Positions 56,210 through 64,000 of a DNA stretch of 64,000 nt are shown here, in pieces (the stretch's first letter is position 1; every line of letters begins with the position of its first letter). The position numbers were made by a program, and so were the translations under genes. The notes beneath the pieces were generated by a model. It did no database searches and was not told the origin of the DNA. It saw only the letters and a program-made list of their open reading frames with translations. Location: positions 162,134 through 226,133 of the forward strand of contig CAVYNE010000005.1 of NCBI GenBank assembly GCA_963769715.1. Reading direction: 5' to 3'. This DNA comes from Palsa-504 sp963769715. GTDB lineage: Bacteria > Actinomycetota > Actinomycetes > Streptosporangiales > Streptosporangiaceae.

Positions 56210-57046
56210 TCAGGCCTGGCCGACCTGGAACCTGGCGAAGCCGGTCACGCTGACACCAGCGCCTGCTAGGACCTGCTTGATCGCGGTCTTCGGGTCCTTC
56301 ACGAACGCCTGCTCGGTGAGCACGACGTCCTTGAAGTAGGCGTTCAGCCTGCCCTCCACGATCTTGCCAATGGCCTGCTCCGGCTTGCCCTCGTCGCGCG
56401 TGATCTGCTCGGCGATCCGGCGCTCCTTCTCCACGACGTCCGCCGGAACGTCCTCGCGGACGATGTACAACGGCCGCATGGCGGCGATCTGCTGGGCCAG
56501 GTCCTTGGCGACCTCGGCGTTGTCCTGGTCCAGCTGGACCAGGACGCCGAGCGTCGGCGGCAGGGCCGCGTCACTGCGGTGCAGGTAGCTCGCCACGTAT
56601 CCACCCTCGAACCGGGCGAACCGGCCGAGCTCGAGCTTCTCCTTCAGGCTCGCGCCCGCTTCCTCGATGAGCTGCTGGACGGTGGTACCCGGCCGGGCCT
56701 CGGTGGTCAGCAGGGATGGCCGGTCGGTGGCCTCAGCCTTGAGGGCGGCGGCCGCGATCTCGGCGGCCACCTGCTGGAACCGGTCCGTCTTGGCGACGAA
56801 GTCCGTCTCGCAGTTCAGCTCGACGAGCACGCCGGCCCGGGTCCCGTCGAGTTCGGCCGCCACCAGGCCGTTGGCCGCGGTACGGGTGGCCCGCTTGTTC
56901 ACGTCCTTGGCGCCCTTGAGGCGGAGCAGCTCAACCGCGGCCTCCAGGTCGCCGCTGGCCTCCTGGAGCGCGTTCTTGCAATCCATCATGCCGGCGCCGG
57001 TCTGCTCGCGCAGCCGCTTCACGTCGGCGGCGGTGAAATTCGCCAT
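56210..57046 (-). CDS. tsf: Elongation factor Ts
   Basis: 278 residues from ATG 57046 (MANFTAADVKRLREQTGAGM). It has the EF-Ts signature MMDCKNALQEA, the core NCETDFVAKTDRFQ and the C-terminal module ITRDEGKPEQAIGKIVEGRL. It recycles EF-Tu-GDP. The 10-residue longer frame (to 57061) overlaps the rpsB stop and is unlikely. Normal length. Confidence 0.95.
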   Translation of the reverse strand: MANFTAADVKRLREQTGAGMMDCKNALQEASGDLEAAVELLRLKGAKDVNKRATRTAANGLVAAELDGTRAGVLVELNCETDFVAKTDRFQQVAAEIAAAALKAEATDRPSLLTTEARPGTTVQQLIEEAGASLKEKLELGRFARFEGGYVASYLHRSDAALPPTLGVLVQLDQDNAEVAKDLAQQIAAMRPLYIVREDVPADVVEKERRIAEQITRDEGKPEQAIGKIVEGRLNAYFKDVVLTEQAFVKDPKTAIKQVLAGAGVSVTGFARFQVGQA

Positions 57047-57057
57047 GTCCTCGTCTC

Positions 57058-58149
57058 TCACTCAGATACTTCGTCGGTGCCCGCGATTGCTTCGTCGGTG
57101 CCCGCGGCTACTTCGTCGGTGCCCGCGGCCTGCTCGTCAGCGACGCCCGCCAGGTCGTCGGCCTCGTCGGCAGTGGCGGCGGCCTCGCTGGTGATCGCGG
57201 ATCCGGCATTGATCTCGCCCTCGGCGGCACCTTCGGCCGCAGCCGCGGCCACGGTCTGCGAGTCGGCCGGGATCACCGCGTCCGCTGCGTGGGCGGGTGT
57301 TTCCTCGGAAGCTGCCACCTCGTCGGCGGCTTCGAGGGTGGCGGCGGTGGCCGTCGGGTTCCCGGAGCCCACAAGCAGCTCGCGCTCCCACTCGGCCAGC
57401 GGCTCCTCGGCGCCCGGCACGCCGCCGGCGGGCTTCTCGTCGCCGCCAGCCGCGCCCGCGCGGGCGATCAGGCCTTCGGCGACCGCGTCGGCCACCACCC
57501 TGGTCAGCAGCGCGACGCTGCGGATCGCGTCGTCGTTACCCGGGATCGGGAAGTTGACCTCGTCCGGGTCGCAGTTGGTGTCGAGGATGGCAACCACCGG
57601 GATGCCCAGCTTGCGGGCCTCGTTGACGGCGATGTGCTCCTTCTTGGTGTCCACCACCCAGATCGCGCTCGGCACCCGGGCCATGTCCCTGATCCCGCCC
57701 AGCGTCCGGTCCAGCTTGTCATGCTCGCGGCGCAGCTGCAGGAGCTCCTTCTTGGTCATGCCGGAAGCGGCCACGTCACCGAAGTCGATCTCCTCGAGCT
57801 CCTTGAGCCGCTGGAGCCGCTTGTACACGGTGGAGAAGTTGGTCAGCATGCCGCCCAGCCAGCGCTGGTTCACGAACGGCATCCCGACCCGGCGCGCCTG
57901 CTCGGCGATCGCCTCCTGCGCCTGCTTCTTCGTACCGACGTACAAGATGGTCCCGCCGTGCGCGACGGTCTCCTTGATGAACTCATACGCGCGGTCGATG
58001 TAGTCCAGCGACTGCTGCAAGTCGATGATGTAGATGCCGTTGCGCTCGGTGAAGATGTAGCGCTTCATCTTCGGGTTCCAGCGCCTGGTCTGGTGACCGA
58101 AATGGACACCGCTCTCCAGGAGCTGCTTCATGGTGACGACCTGAGCCAT
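57058..58149 (-). CDS. rpsB: 30S ribosomal protein S2 with long acidic tail
   Basis: 363 residues. The first ~235 are canonical S2 (MAQVVTMKQLLESGVHFGHQ, RRWNPKMKRYIFTERNGIYI, VNQRWLGGMLTNFSTVYKRL, GIPVVAILDTNCDPDEVNFP). About 125 further residues are acidic and Ala-rich and end in near repeats (AGTDEV, AGTDEA, AGTDEV). Long S2 tails occur in actinomycetes, but this one is at the long end. First gene of the rpsB-tsf-pyrH-frr-cdsA block. Confidence 0.95.
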   Translation of the reverse strand: MAQVVTMKQLLESGVHFGHQTRRWNPKMKRYIFTERNGIYIIDLQQSLDYIDRAYEFIKETVAHGGTILYVGTKKQAQEAIAEQARRVGMPFVNQRWLGGMLTNFSTVYKRLQRLKELEEIDFGDVAASGMTKKELLQLRREHDKLDRTLGGIRDMARVPSAIWVVDTKKEHIAVNEARKLGIPVVAILDTNCDPDEVNFPIPGNDDAIRSVALLTRVVADAVAEGLIARAGAAGGDEKPAGGVPGAEEPLAEWERELLVGSGNPTATAATLEAADEVAASEETPAHAADAVIPADSQTVAAAAAEGAAEGEINAGSAITSEAAATADEADDLAGVADEQAAGTDEVAAGTDEAIAGTDEVSE

Positions 58150-58458
58150 TGGCCCGGCCCCTTTCCTTCGTGCGCCGCGCGTGTTTTCGCGTCGCGACGC
58201 TGCTCGGTTGGTTCCTGGTGCCCGTGACCTGACGCGCCTGCGGCCGGCCTGGTGGCCGACGGACCGAGCGGCGCGTCCCGCCGGAAGCTTGTCGCCCCGG
58301 TGAGCAAAGCGGGCACGCGATTTAGCCGCCGGGCACGCACCATGGTGGTTTGGCTTCGGCGACCGTCATTAAGGATACTTGACGCTGTCGCCGGGCCATG
58401 CATTCCCCGGCGGTCTTCCGGCGTGACCGGCTGTTAGGCCCGAGGACTGGGCCTGCTG
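58150..58458 (-). promoter_or_regulatory. rpsB upstream region (309 nt)
   Basis: No gene seen. An AT-richer patch on the minus strand (about 58360-58382, with CAAGTATCCTTAATGACG) is the most promoter-like sequence. That leaves a leader of about 200 nt for the rpsB-tsf operon. No conserved RNA motif could be assigned by eye. Confidence 0.35.
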
Positions 58459-59526
58459 CTAGGCCCGGGGATGGGCCTGACGATAGCTGGACTTGAGGCG
58501 CTCGATCGACACGTGGGTGTAGATCTGGGTGGTGGCGGGCGAGGAATGACCGAGGATCTCCTGGACGCTGCGCAGGTCGGCGCCACCCTCGAGCAGGTGG
58601 GTCGCCGCGCTGTGGCGGATGCCGTGCGGGCCGGTATCCCTGGTCGCTCCCGCCTGGCGCAGCCGCTCGTGCACGATCCGGCGGGCCGTGCGCGGGTCCA
58701 GGCGACCGCCGCGGACCCCGAGGAACAGAGCCGGCCCGCTGGCCGCAGTGGCCAGCGCGGGGCGGCCCGCGCCCAGCCAGCGGTCCACTGCGGCCAGCGC
58801 GGGCACGCCGACCGGGACGGTGCGTTCCTTGTCGCCCTTGCCCCTGACCCGGACGGTTCGGCGGCCATGATCGAGGTGGACCGGGTCCAGCCCGCACAGT
58901 TCGCTGACCCGGATCCCGGTCGCGTAGAACAGCTCGAGCACGGCGGCGTCGCGCAGGGCTACCGCGGCTTCGGTTCGCTGCCCCGCCAGGCCCGCCGCGT
59001 CCACCGGGTGGCTCGCCACCTCGGTCGCGGCGCCCTGGGCGGTCTCGGTCGCGACGGCCTGGGTCGCCTCGGCCTGGGTCGCCTCGGCCTGGCGCCCGGT
59101 CTTGTCCAGGCCAGCCAGCACGGCCGCCATCTCGTCCTGGCGCAGTACGTGCGGAAGGGCGCGACGGGTCTTCAGCGTCCCCAGCCGGGGGCCAGGGTCG
59201 GTGGCCAGCCAGCCGCGCCGGTAGGCGAAGGCGGTGAACGCCCTGGCCGCCGCGCCCCGCCTGGCCAGCGTGGCGCGCGCCGCGCCCGACTCGTGCTGGA
59301 TCGCCAGCCAGCCGCGCAGTTCGGTCACGCCCAGGCCTTCCGGCGCGTCTACGCCCTGGCGGCTGGCGTATTCAAGCAGCGAGGAGACGTCACCGGCATA
59401 GGCGCGAACGGTGTGCGGCGACAGCGAGCGCTCCGACCGGAGGTGACGCTCGAAGGCAGCCAGTGCCGCCGCCAGCGCGGGCGGCAGCGGGCCACGCGGT
59501 TCGGCAAGTTCCCCGGCATCCTTCAT
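58459..59526 (-). CDS. xerC: Tyrosine recombinase XerC-type
   Basis: A 355-residue site-specific recombinase. The N-terminal SAM-like core-binding domain has LAAFERHLRSERSLSPHTVR. The catalytic residues are Arg in YATGIRVSELCGLD, Lys in VRGKGDKERTVPVG, His-x-x-Arg in GPHGIRHSAATHLL, His in LGHSSPATTQ and the nucleophile Tyr in IYTHVS. It is about 45 residues longer than usual because of an insertion between the domains (a repeated QAEAT unit). It resolves chromosome dimers with its partner recombinase. Located as in other actinomycetes between dprA and rpsB. Confidence 0.93.
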   Translation of the reverse strand: MKDAGELAEPRGPLPPALAAALAAFERHLRSERSLSPHTVRAYAGDVSSLLEYASRQGVDAPEGLGVTELRGWLAIQHESGAARATLARRGAAARAFTAFAYRRGWLATDPGPRLGTLKTRRALPHVLRQDEMAAVLAGLDKTGRQAEATQAEATQAVATETAQGAATEVASHPVDAAGLAGQRTEAAVALRDAAVLELFYATGIRVSELCGLDPVHLDHGRRTVRVRGKGDKERTVPVGVPALAAVDRWLGAGRPALATAASGPALFLGVRGGRLDPRTARRIVHERLRQAGATRDTGPHGIRHSAATHLLEGGADLRSVQEILGHSSPATTQIYTHVSIERLKSSYRQAHPRA

Positions 59527-59753
59527 CTACCCAGTGTGCACCTGCGATCGCCGGTAGAGGAGGAAAGGCCAGGTGACACGGTAATCGTGAGTAATTTCGT
59601 ATACGGACACGCCGATCGAACTGAAGTTTGACACGTGAGGATCCTTGCGGCAAGGTGATCCATGCGTTCACCTACCAGGGCTCCCGCATCGCAACGGCAA
59701 TGCGACGAGGCCGCCGAACGCGCTCGCACCAGCGCATTAGAGAGGGATCGAGC

Positions 59754-60410
59754 ATGGGTCAGAAGACTGTCCGGTTCAGCGACCTGAGCGGCCAGCTCAT
59801 CATGCATGACGACGCACTGGCACGCATCGTGGTGCACGAGCACCCCGAGCTCGGCGATGGCCCGGTCGAAATCGAGGCACTCACCGAGGAGGCCGAGGCC
59901 ATGGAGCAAGCCGCCCTGCGGGTAGCGGTCATCGACCTGTACCTGCCGGACGACATCGAGCCGCGCCGCATCGTCATGGAGGCTGACGCCTTCGACAAGC
60001 TGGCCACGCAGAATCCGATGGACGAACTGCTCACCGCGGCCCGGCCGGCCAGGCGCAGCACGAGGTCATCGGCCAGCGCCGGCTCACGCGGGGACCGCCT
60101 GGACTACGCCACCCGCGAGCACGCGGGCAAGCCGCACAAGGGCAAGATCACCGACACCGAGAAGCAACTGGTCCGCGACCATCTCGACGAGATCAACGAG
60201 CGGCTCGCCGGCCAGGGGCTGCGGACCATCAGCCTGACCGACCCGGAGCATGTCGAGCGTTACGGCCTGCAGCAGCTGGCCAGGGAGCGCAACGTCGAGC
60301 TCGAGTTTGAATTCGACGACGCGGCCGAGGGCAAGGCCGGCGCCCAGAAAAAGGCGGGCCGGGTGAGCGAGATCAACTTCGAGGACGAGATGGAGGCCGA
60401 GGTCGCCTAA
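59754..60410 (+). CDS. Conserved actinobacterial protein of unknown function
   Basis: A 218-residue protein from ATG 59754. MGQKTVRFSDLSGQLIMHDD, the acidic segment EIEALTEEAEAMEQAALRVA, VIDLYLPDDIEPRRIVMEAD and AFDKLATQNPMDELLTAARP form an N-terminal alpha/beta part. The C-terminal part (REHAGKPHKGKITDTEKQLV, RDHLDEINERLAGQGLRTIS, LTDPEHVERYGLQQLARERN) resembles the Lsr2-like or helical tails seen in a conserved actinobacterial family. I do not know a function. It is divergent from xerC across 227 bp that include an AT-rich patch near 59585-59635. Confidence 0.78.
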   Translation: MGQKTVRFSDLSGQLIMHDDALARIVVHEHPELGDGPVEIEALTEEAEAMEQAALRVAVIDLYLPDDIEPRRIVMEADAFDKLATQNPMDELLTAARPARRSTRSSASAGSRGDRLDYATREHAGKPHKGKITDTEKQLVRDHLDEINERLAGQGLRTISLTDPEHVERYGLQQLARERNVELEFEFDDAAEGKAGAQKKAGRVSEINFEDEMEAEVA

Positions 60411-60505
60411 CGACCAAGGTCGCCTTTCGGCCCAGGCCGCGGTTCGACCGAGGTCGTGTAATGACCGAGGTCGTGTCACGGCCCAGGGCACGCGCGGCCG
60501 CCAGG

Positions 60506-61741
60506 TCAGCCGCGTCTGCGCAGGCGCCAGCCGCTATCGCCACGTTCGATGAAGCCGTATCCGGCTAGCCGTCCCAGGCAGCGCAGCACGGTATCGAGGT
60601 CCACTCCCGCGTCGACCGCGATCGTCGAGGTCCCGGCGCCGCCCCGCGTCGGCAGCGCGTCAAGCACCCTGGCGCTATCGGTGTCAAGGTCGTCGCGGGA
60701 AGGCACCGAGTCCGGACCCGGCGGCCCGGAGACCGGCCCAGCGACCGGCACGGACGCCGGCTCCAGGCCGCCACCAGGCGCGAGCGCGTCCGGGACGCCC
60801 AACGGCGAGAGCAGCTCGATGATGTCGGCGGCACGAGTGACGCAGGAGGCACCCCATTCCCTGATGATCCGGTGGCATCCGGCGGACTGGGCCGAGGTCA
60901 CCGGGCCGGGCACGGCCATCAGCGGCTTACCGAGGTTGGCGGCGTGCTGTGCGGTGTTCAGGGCGCCGCTGCGCTCACCCGCCTCCACGATCACGGTGCC
61001 GCAGGCGAGTGCGGCGATAGACCGGTTGCGTACCAGGAACCGCATCCTGGCCGGATGACGTCCTGGCGGCCATTCGCTGACCACGAGACCCTCGGCGACG
61101 ATCGCCGCGAACAGGTCCGCGTGGCCGGCCGGGTAAGGGTAATCGACGCCGCAGGCCAGCACCGCGATCGTGGTTCCCGCCGCGGCCAGCGCGCCGCGAT
61201 GGGCTGCGGCATCGATGCCGTAGGCCCCGCCCGAGACAATCGCCCAGCCCCGTTCGGCAAGGTCAGCGGCGATTTCGCCGGCCACGTGCCCGCCGTACCC
61301 GGTCGCGGCCCGCGACCCCACTATCGACACCGAACGCACGCAGGCCAGGCGCAGGTCCGCGCGGCCCCGCAGCCACAGCGCGTACGGGCGGGCCCGGCCG
61401 AGCTGGTCAAGCGTCCCAGGCCATTCGGCGTCCCCGGGGCAGATCAGCCTGATGCCGTCGCGGCAGGCGCCCGCGATGGCCGCGTCGTCCGGCATCCCGG
61501 GCAGCCGGACCCGCCAGCGGCGGAGCGCGCGCTCGAGCGCTGCCCTGCTCGCCGGGCTGTCGCCGCAGCCAGGACCGGTCCCGGGCAGCATGTCCGCCTT
61601 GACCGCGGCCAGCACCTCGGCAGGCTCGCAGATCCCGAGCAGGGCGCCGAGCGCGGGATCGCCGGGCTCGGCCAGGTAGGTGAGCGCGGCCCGGGCCAGC
61701 TTTTCCTCGCTGAGCGTGACCGGCGAGGTCGCCTGGCTCAC
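60506..61741 (-). CDS. dprA: DNA-processing protein DprA
   Basis: 411 residues from GTG 61741, which overlaps the yifB stop. The Rossmann-like core has SVSIVGSRAATGYGGHVAGE, IVSGGAYGIDAAAHRGALAA, AVLACGVDYPYP and RNRSIAALACGTVIVEAGER, with SGALNTAQHAANLGKPLMAV PGP in the conserved place. A C-terminal winged-helix segment (TIAVDAGVDLDTVLRCLGRL) follows a Pro/Gly linker. DprA loads RecA on incoming single-stranded DNA during transformation. It is widely kept in actinomycetes whose competence is unproven. Confidence 0.93.
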   Translation of the reverse strand: MSQATSPVTLSEEKLARAALTYLAEPGDPALGALLGICEPAEVLAAVKADMLPGTGPGCGDSPASRAALERALRRWRVRLPGMPDDAAIAGACRDGIRLICPGDAEWPGTLDQLGRARPYALWLRGRADLRLACVRSVSIVGSRAATGYGGHVAGEIAADLAERGWAIVSGGAYGIDAAAHRGALAAAGTTIAVLACGVDYPYPAGHADLFAAIVAEGLVVSEWPPGRHPARMRFLVRNRSIAALACGTVIVEAGERSGALNTAQHAANLGKPLMAVPGPVTSAQSAGCHRIIREWGASCVTRAADIIELLSPLGVPDALAPGGGLEPASVPVAGPVSGPPGPDSVPSRDDLDTDSARVLDALPTRGGAGTSTIAVDAGVDLDTVLRCLGRLAGYGFIERGDSGWRLRRRG

Positions 61742-63374
61742 CGCCGCACCCCGAGCCACAGGCCGAGGGCGGATTCGCAGTCGTCGCTGGTCGGGCGCGG
61801 GCGGCCGGCCAGGTCGGCGATGGTCCAGGCGACGCGGATGACCTTGACGACGCCGCGCGCGGTGATCAGGCCCCGCTCCAGGGAGCGCTCGAGCACGGTC
61901 AGCGAACCGGGCGCGGGCGGCCAGGTCCGGCGCAGTTCCGATCCGGGAACCTCGCCGTTGAGCCGCCAGGGTGTGCCCCGCAGCCGGTGAGCGGCGCGTT
62001 CCCTGGCCAGGATCACCCGGAGCGCCACGGTCTGGCTCGACTCGGAGAAAGTCCTGTCGCTCAGCAGTTCCTTACGGCTCACCGGCTCTAGCTCGACCTT
62101 CACATCGACTCGGTCGAGCAGCGGGCCCGAGATCCGTCCCAGGTACCTGCGGCGTGTGGACGGGCTGCAGCTACAACCCTCGGCCGGGCCGGCCACCCTT
62201 GCGCACGGGCACGGGTTCGCGGCCAGGACGAGGGTGAACCTAGCCGGGAATCTGGTCGTGACACCCGATCGGGCCACCACCACCTCGCCGGCTTCCAGCG
62301 GCTGCCGCAGCGCGTCGAGCACGTCCCTGGCGAACTCCGGAGCTTCGTCGAGGAACAGCACCCCCCGGTGCGCCAGTGACGCGGATCCCGGGCGGATGAC
62401 GCCACTGCCGCCGCCGACGATCGCTGCCTTGGTCGCAGTGTGGTGCGGAGCGAGAAATGGCGGGTCAGTCAGCAGCGGGACCTTGGCGGGCAAGGTCCCG
62501 GCCACCGAGTGAATGGCCGTGACCTCGAGCGCCGCGGCCGTGTCGAGCCTGGGCAAGATGGTGGGGATGCGCTCGGCCAGCATGGTCTTGCCCGCCCCGG
62601 GCGGGCCCAGCAAGGACAGGTGATGGCCGCCCGCCGCGCACACCTCGGCGGCTCGCCGCGCCAACGACTGGCCGAGCATCTCGGCGAGGTCGGGGGTCAT
62701 CGCCGGGCCCCGGCCGGGCGCCCGGGCATCCCCGCCAGGAAAAGGCCCGCGGCTGCCTGCGCTGCCGCTAGCGTCGTCGCCGACGCCGTTAGGCGCACGC
62801 CGGCCCGGCGGCTCCTGGCCGCCCTCGAACTCGGCCGCGGCCGGACCGCCATCGGGGCCCGGCAGGCCGCGTAGCCAGTCGGCCGCCATGGCCAGGCTGC
62901 TAGCTGCGATCACGCGCACGCCGGGTATCAGGACAGCTTCGGCCGCGTTCTGCTCGGCCACCATGACCTTGCCGAACCCGGCCTCGGACGCGGCGACCAC
63001 GGCGGGAAGGACGCCACGGACCGGGCGCAACCGCCCGTCGAGGCCCAGCTCACCGAAGAACATCACCCCGGCGGCCGGCTCCTCGGCACCTTGCCGGCCG
63101 CGGCGAGCACGCCGATGGCTATAGCCAGGTCGAACCAGCTGCCCCGCTTGGGCAAACTGGCCGGGGAGAGCCCGACCGTGATCTTCCGCTGCGGCCATTC
63201 CTCGCCGCTGTTGACGATCGCGGCCCGGATCCGGTCCCGCGCCTCACGCAGCGCGGTATCGGGCAGGCCAACCAAGATCATCCCGACCAGCCCGTTCGCG
63301 ATGTCCGCTTCGACCTCGACCACCTGCCCGTTCACCCCGATCAGGGCCACGGAGTACGTGCGGGCCAGCGGCAC
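61738..63374 (-). pseudogene. YifB/ComM-family Mg-chelatase-like AAA ATPase (one frameshift)
   Basis: The N-terminus from GTG 63374 is PLARTYSVALIGVNGQVVEV, then LVGLPDTALREARDRIRAAI, NSGEEWPQRKITVGLSPASL. After a 1-nt indel near 63092 it continues as EEPAAGVMFFGELGLDGRLR. The AAA module has Walker A LLGPPGAGKTMLAERIPTIL, Walker B GVLFLDEAPEF and the C4 zinc-like CPCARVAGPAEGCSC. The C-terminal domain ends DCESALGLWLGVRR. Homologs (ComM) are branch-migration helicases in transformation. Coupled to dprA (GTGA) and 2 nt after yraN. Likely intact in reality. Confidence 0.88.
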
Positions 63375-63376
63375 GG

Positions 63377-63733
63377 CTACCCCACCCCCCGGATGTGCTC
63401 GATCGTGAACCCGCCGGTGCCGTCGTACACCAGGCCGACCACGTCGATCCGGACGTGATCGAACCGGACCCCGTGGGCGTTCAGCCACTGAACCGCGAGC
63501 CTGCGCAACCGGGCCCGCTTGGCCCGGCTGACGGCCTCGAGCGGGCTGCCGTAAGCCATCCCGGTTCTGGACTTGACCTCGACGACCACCAGCGCATATC
63601 GCTCCACGGCCACGATGTCGATCTCACCCGCGGCGCAGCGCCAGTTGCGGTCCAGGATCCGCAGGCCGCACGACTCCAGGAATTCGGCCGCCGCCTGCTC
63701 ACCAGACCTGCCCAGCACGTCCTTGGCGCGCAT
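63377..63733 (-). CDS. YraN-family (UPF0102) endonuclease-like protein
   Basis: 118 residues from ATG 63733, with GGAGG 8 nt upstream; alternative starts lie at 63739 and 63742. The N-terminal VLGRSGEQAAAEFLESCGLR, the nuclease-like core NWRCAAGEIDIVAVERYALV and VVEVKSRTGMAYGSPLEAVS (E-x-D...E-V-K), and the tail DHVRIDVVGLVYDGTGGFTI match the family. Function unproven. Usually found with yifB and dprA. Confidence 0.93.
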   Translation of the reverse strand: MRAKDVLGRSGEQAAAEFLESCGLRILDRNWRCAAGEIDIVAVERYALVVVEVKSRTGMAYGSPLEAVSRAKRARLRRLAVQWLNAHGVRFDHVRIDVVGLVYDGTGGFTIEHIRGVG

Positions 63734-64000
63734 CGCCATCACCTCCGGCTCCGACGATCGCCGTAACCAGGGCCGGCCCGCAGGACGTCGTCTCCGGCCT
63801 GTGGAAAGCCGGGAAGACGCTTCGCGCTGGTGGAAACCACACCGGGAATGTCAGTACCCGGTGGTCTAATCCAGCGGGGGCACCTAGGAACCCGCGCAGT
63901 GTCGCCGCACCGGCGGGCCGCCGCGAAACAGCGGAAAAGCGAAAACCGGAAAAGCGGCGGGAGGAGCTGAAGGCGGCCGGAAGAATGGGTCAGTTACCGA

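Noticed and set aside
63743..64000. Possible gene at the right edge
   Set aside because: No frame with a ribosome site or recognisable protein; only an inverted repeat near 63827-63864 and GC-rich sequence are seen.

Overview
The window is high-GC DNA from an actinomycete. It carries a WhiB7-type regulator, a mycoredoxin, an F420/PPOX-type flavoprotein, an ECF42 sigma factor with its YCII partner, XRE-DUF5753/DUF397 genes, TnpB and TnsA-like remnants, and the conserved block yraN-yifB-dprA-xerC-rpsB-tsf-pyrH-frr-cdsA-rlmN. The order whiB7 / uvrD2 / mycoredoxin also matches the Mycobacterium tuberculosis neighbourhood. I cannot name the genus. Many reading frames (at least fifteen genes) carry 1-2 nt indels, often in G/C runs. 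One 36-base G run is followed by about 130 bases of almost pure G/T. The assembly therefore looks indel-prone, and most of these 'pseudogenes' may be intact in the organism.

Layout. 1-8.5 kb: DoxX (partial), SDR oxidoreductase, whiB7 with a long attenuated leader, tesB thioesterase, uvrD2 helicase, mycoredoxin, an orphan C5 DNA methyltransferase, and a ParA/small-partner pair next to a DnaA-box palindrome. 8.5-10.9 kb: gene-poor, compositionally odd DNA with a decayed methyltransferase. 10.9-14.8 kb: frameshifted typA/bipA, a MerR regulator and a broken phosphotransferase. 15-28.2 kb: a complete myo-inositol catabolic cluster, iolC-Cgl0159 protein-iolB-iolD-iolA-ABC transporter (binding protein, permease, ATPase fused in frame to iolE)-iolG-iolH. 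It is transcribed leftward from a palindrome-rich promoter opposite a GntR-type regulator.

28.3-50 kb is an accessory region. It holds two of three PadR/multi-pass membrane protein modules, a broken beta-propeller lipoprotein, a TetR/enoyl-CoA hydratase pair sharing a candidate operator, a very large LuxR-family ATPase regulator, a TnpB N-terminal fragment, VOC and PPOX enzymes, and the ECF42/YCII pair. It continues with a broken DUF4062-NB-ARC-TPR STAND NTPase, a TnsA-like pseudogene, an XRE/DUF397 pair with small ORFs, the third PadR/membrane module (flanked by a 47-bp direct repeat), and a gene with a LexA-like box.

50-64 kb: a response regulator, a hexapeptide acyltransferase and rlmN, a SUFU-domain gene inserted on the opposite strand, then the translation/cell-envelope genes cdsA, frr, pyrH, tsf and rpsB. 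After these come xerC, a conserved actinobacterial protein, dprA, yifB and yraN. I saw no rRNA, tRNA or CRISPR array.
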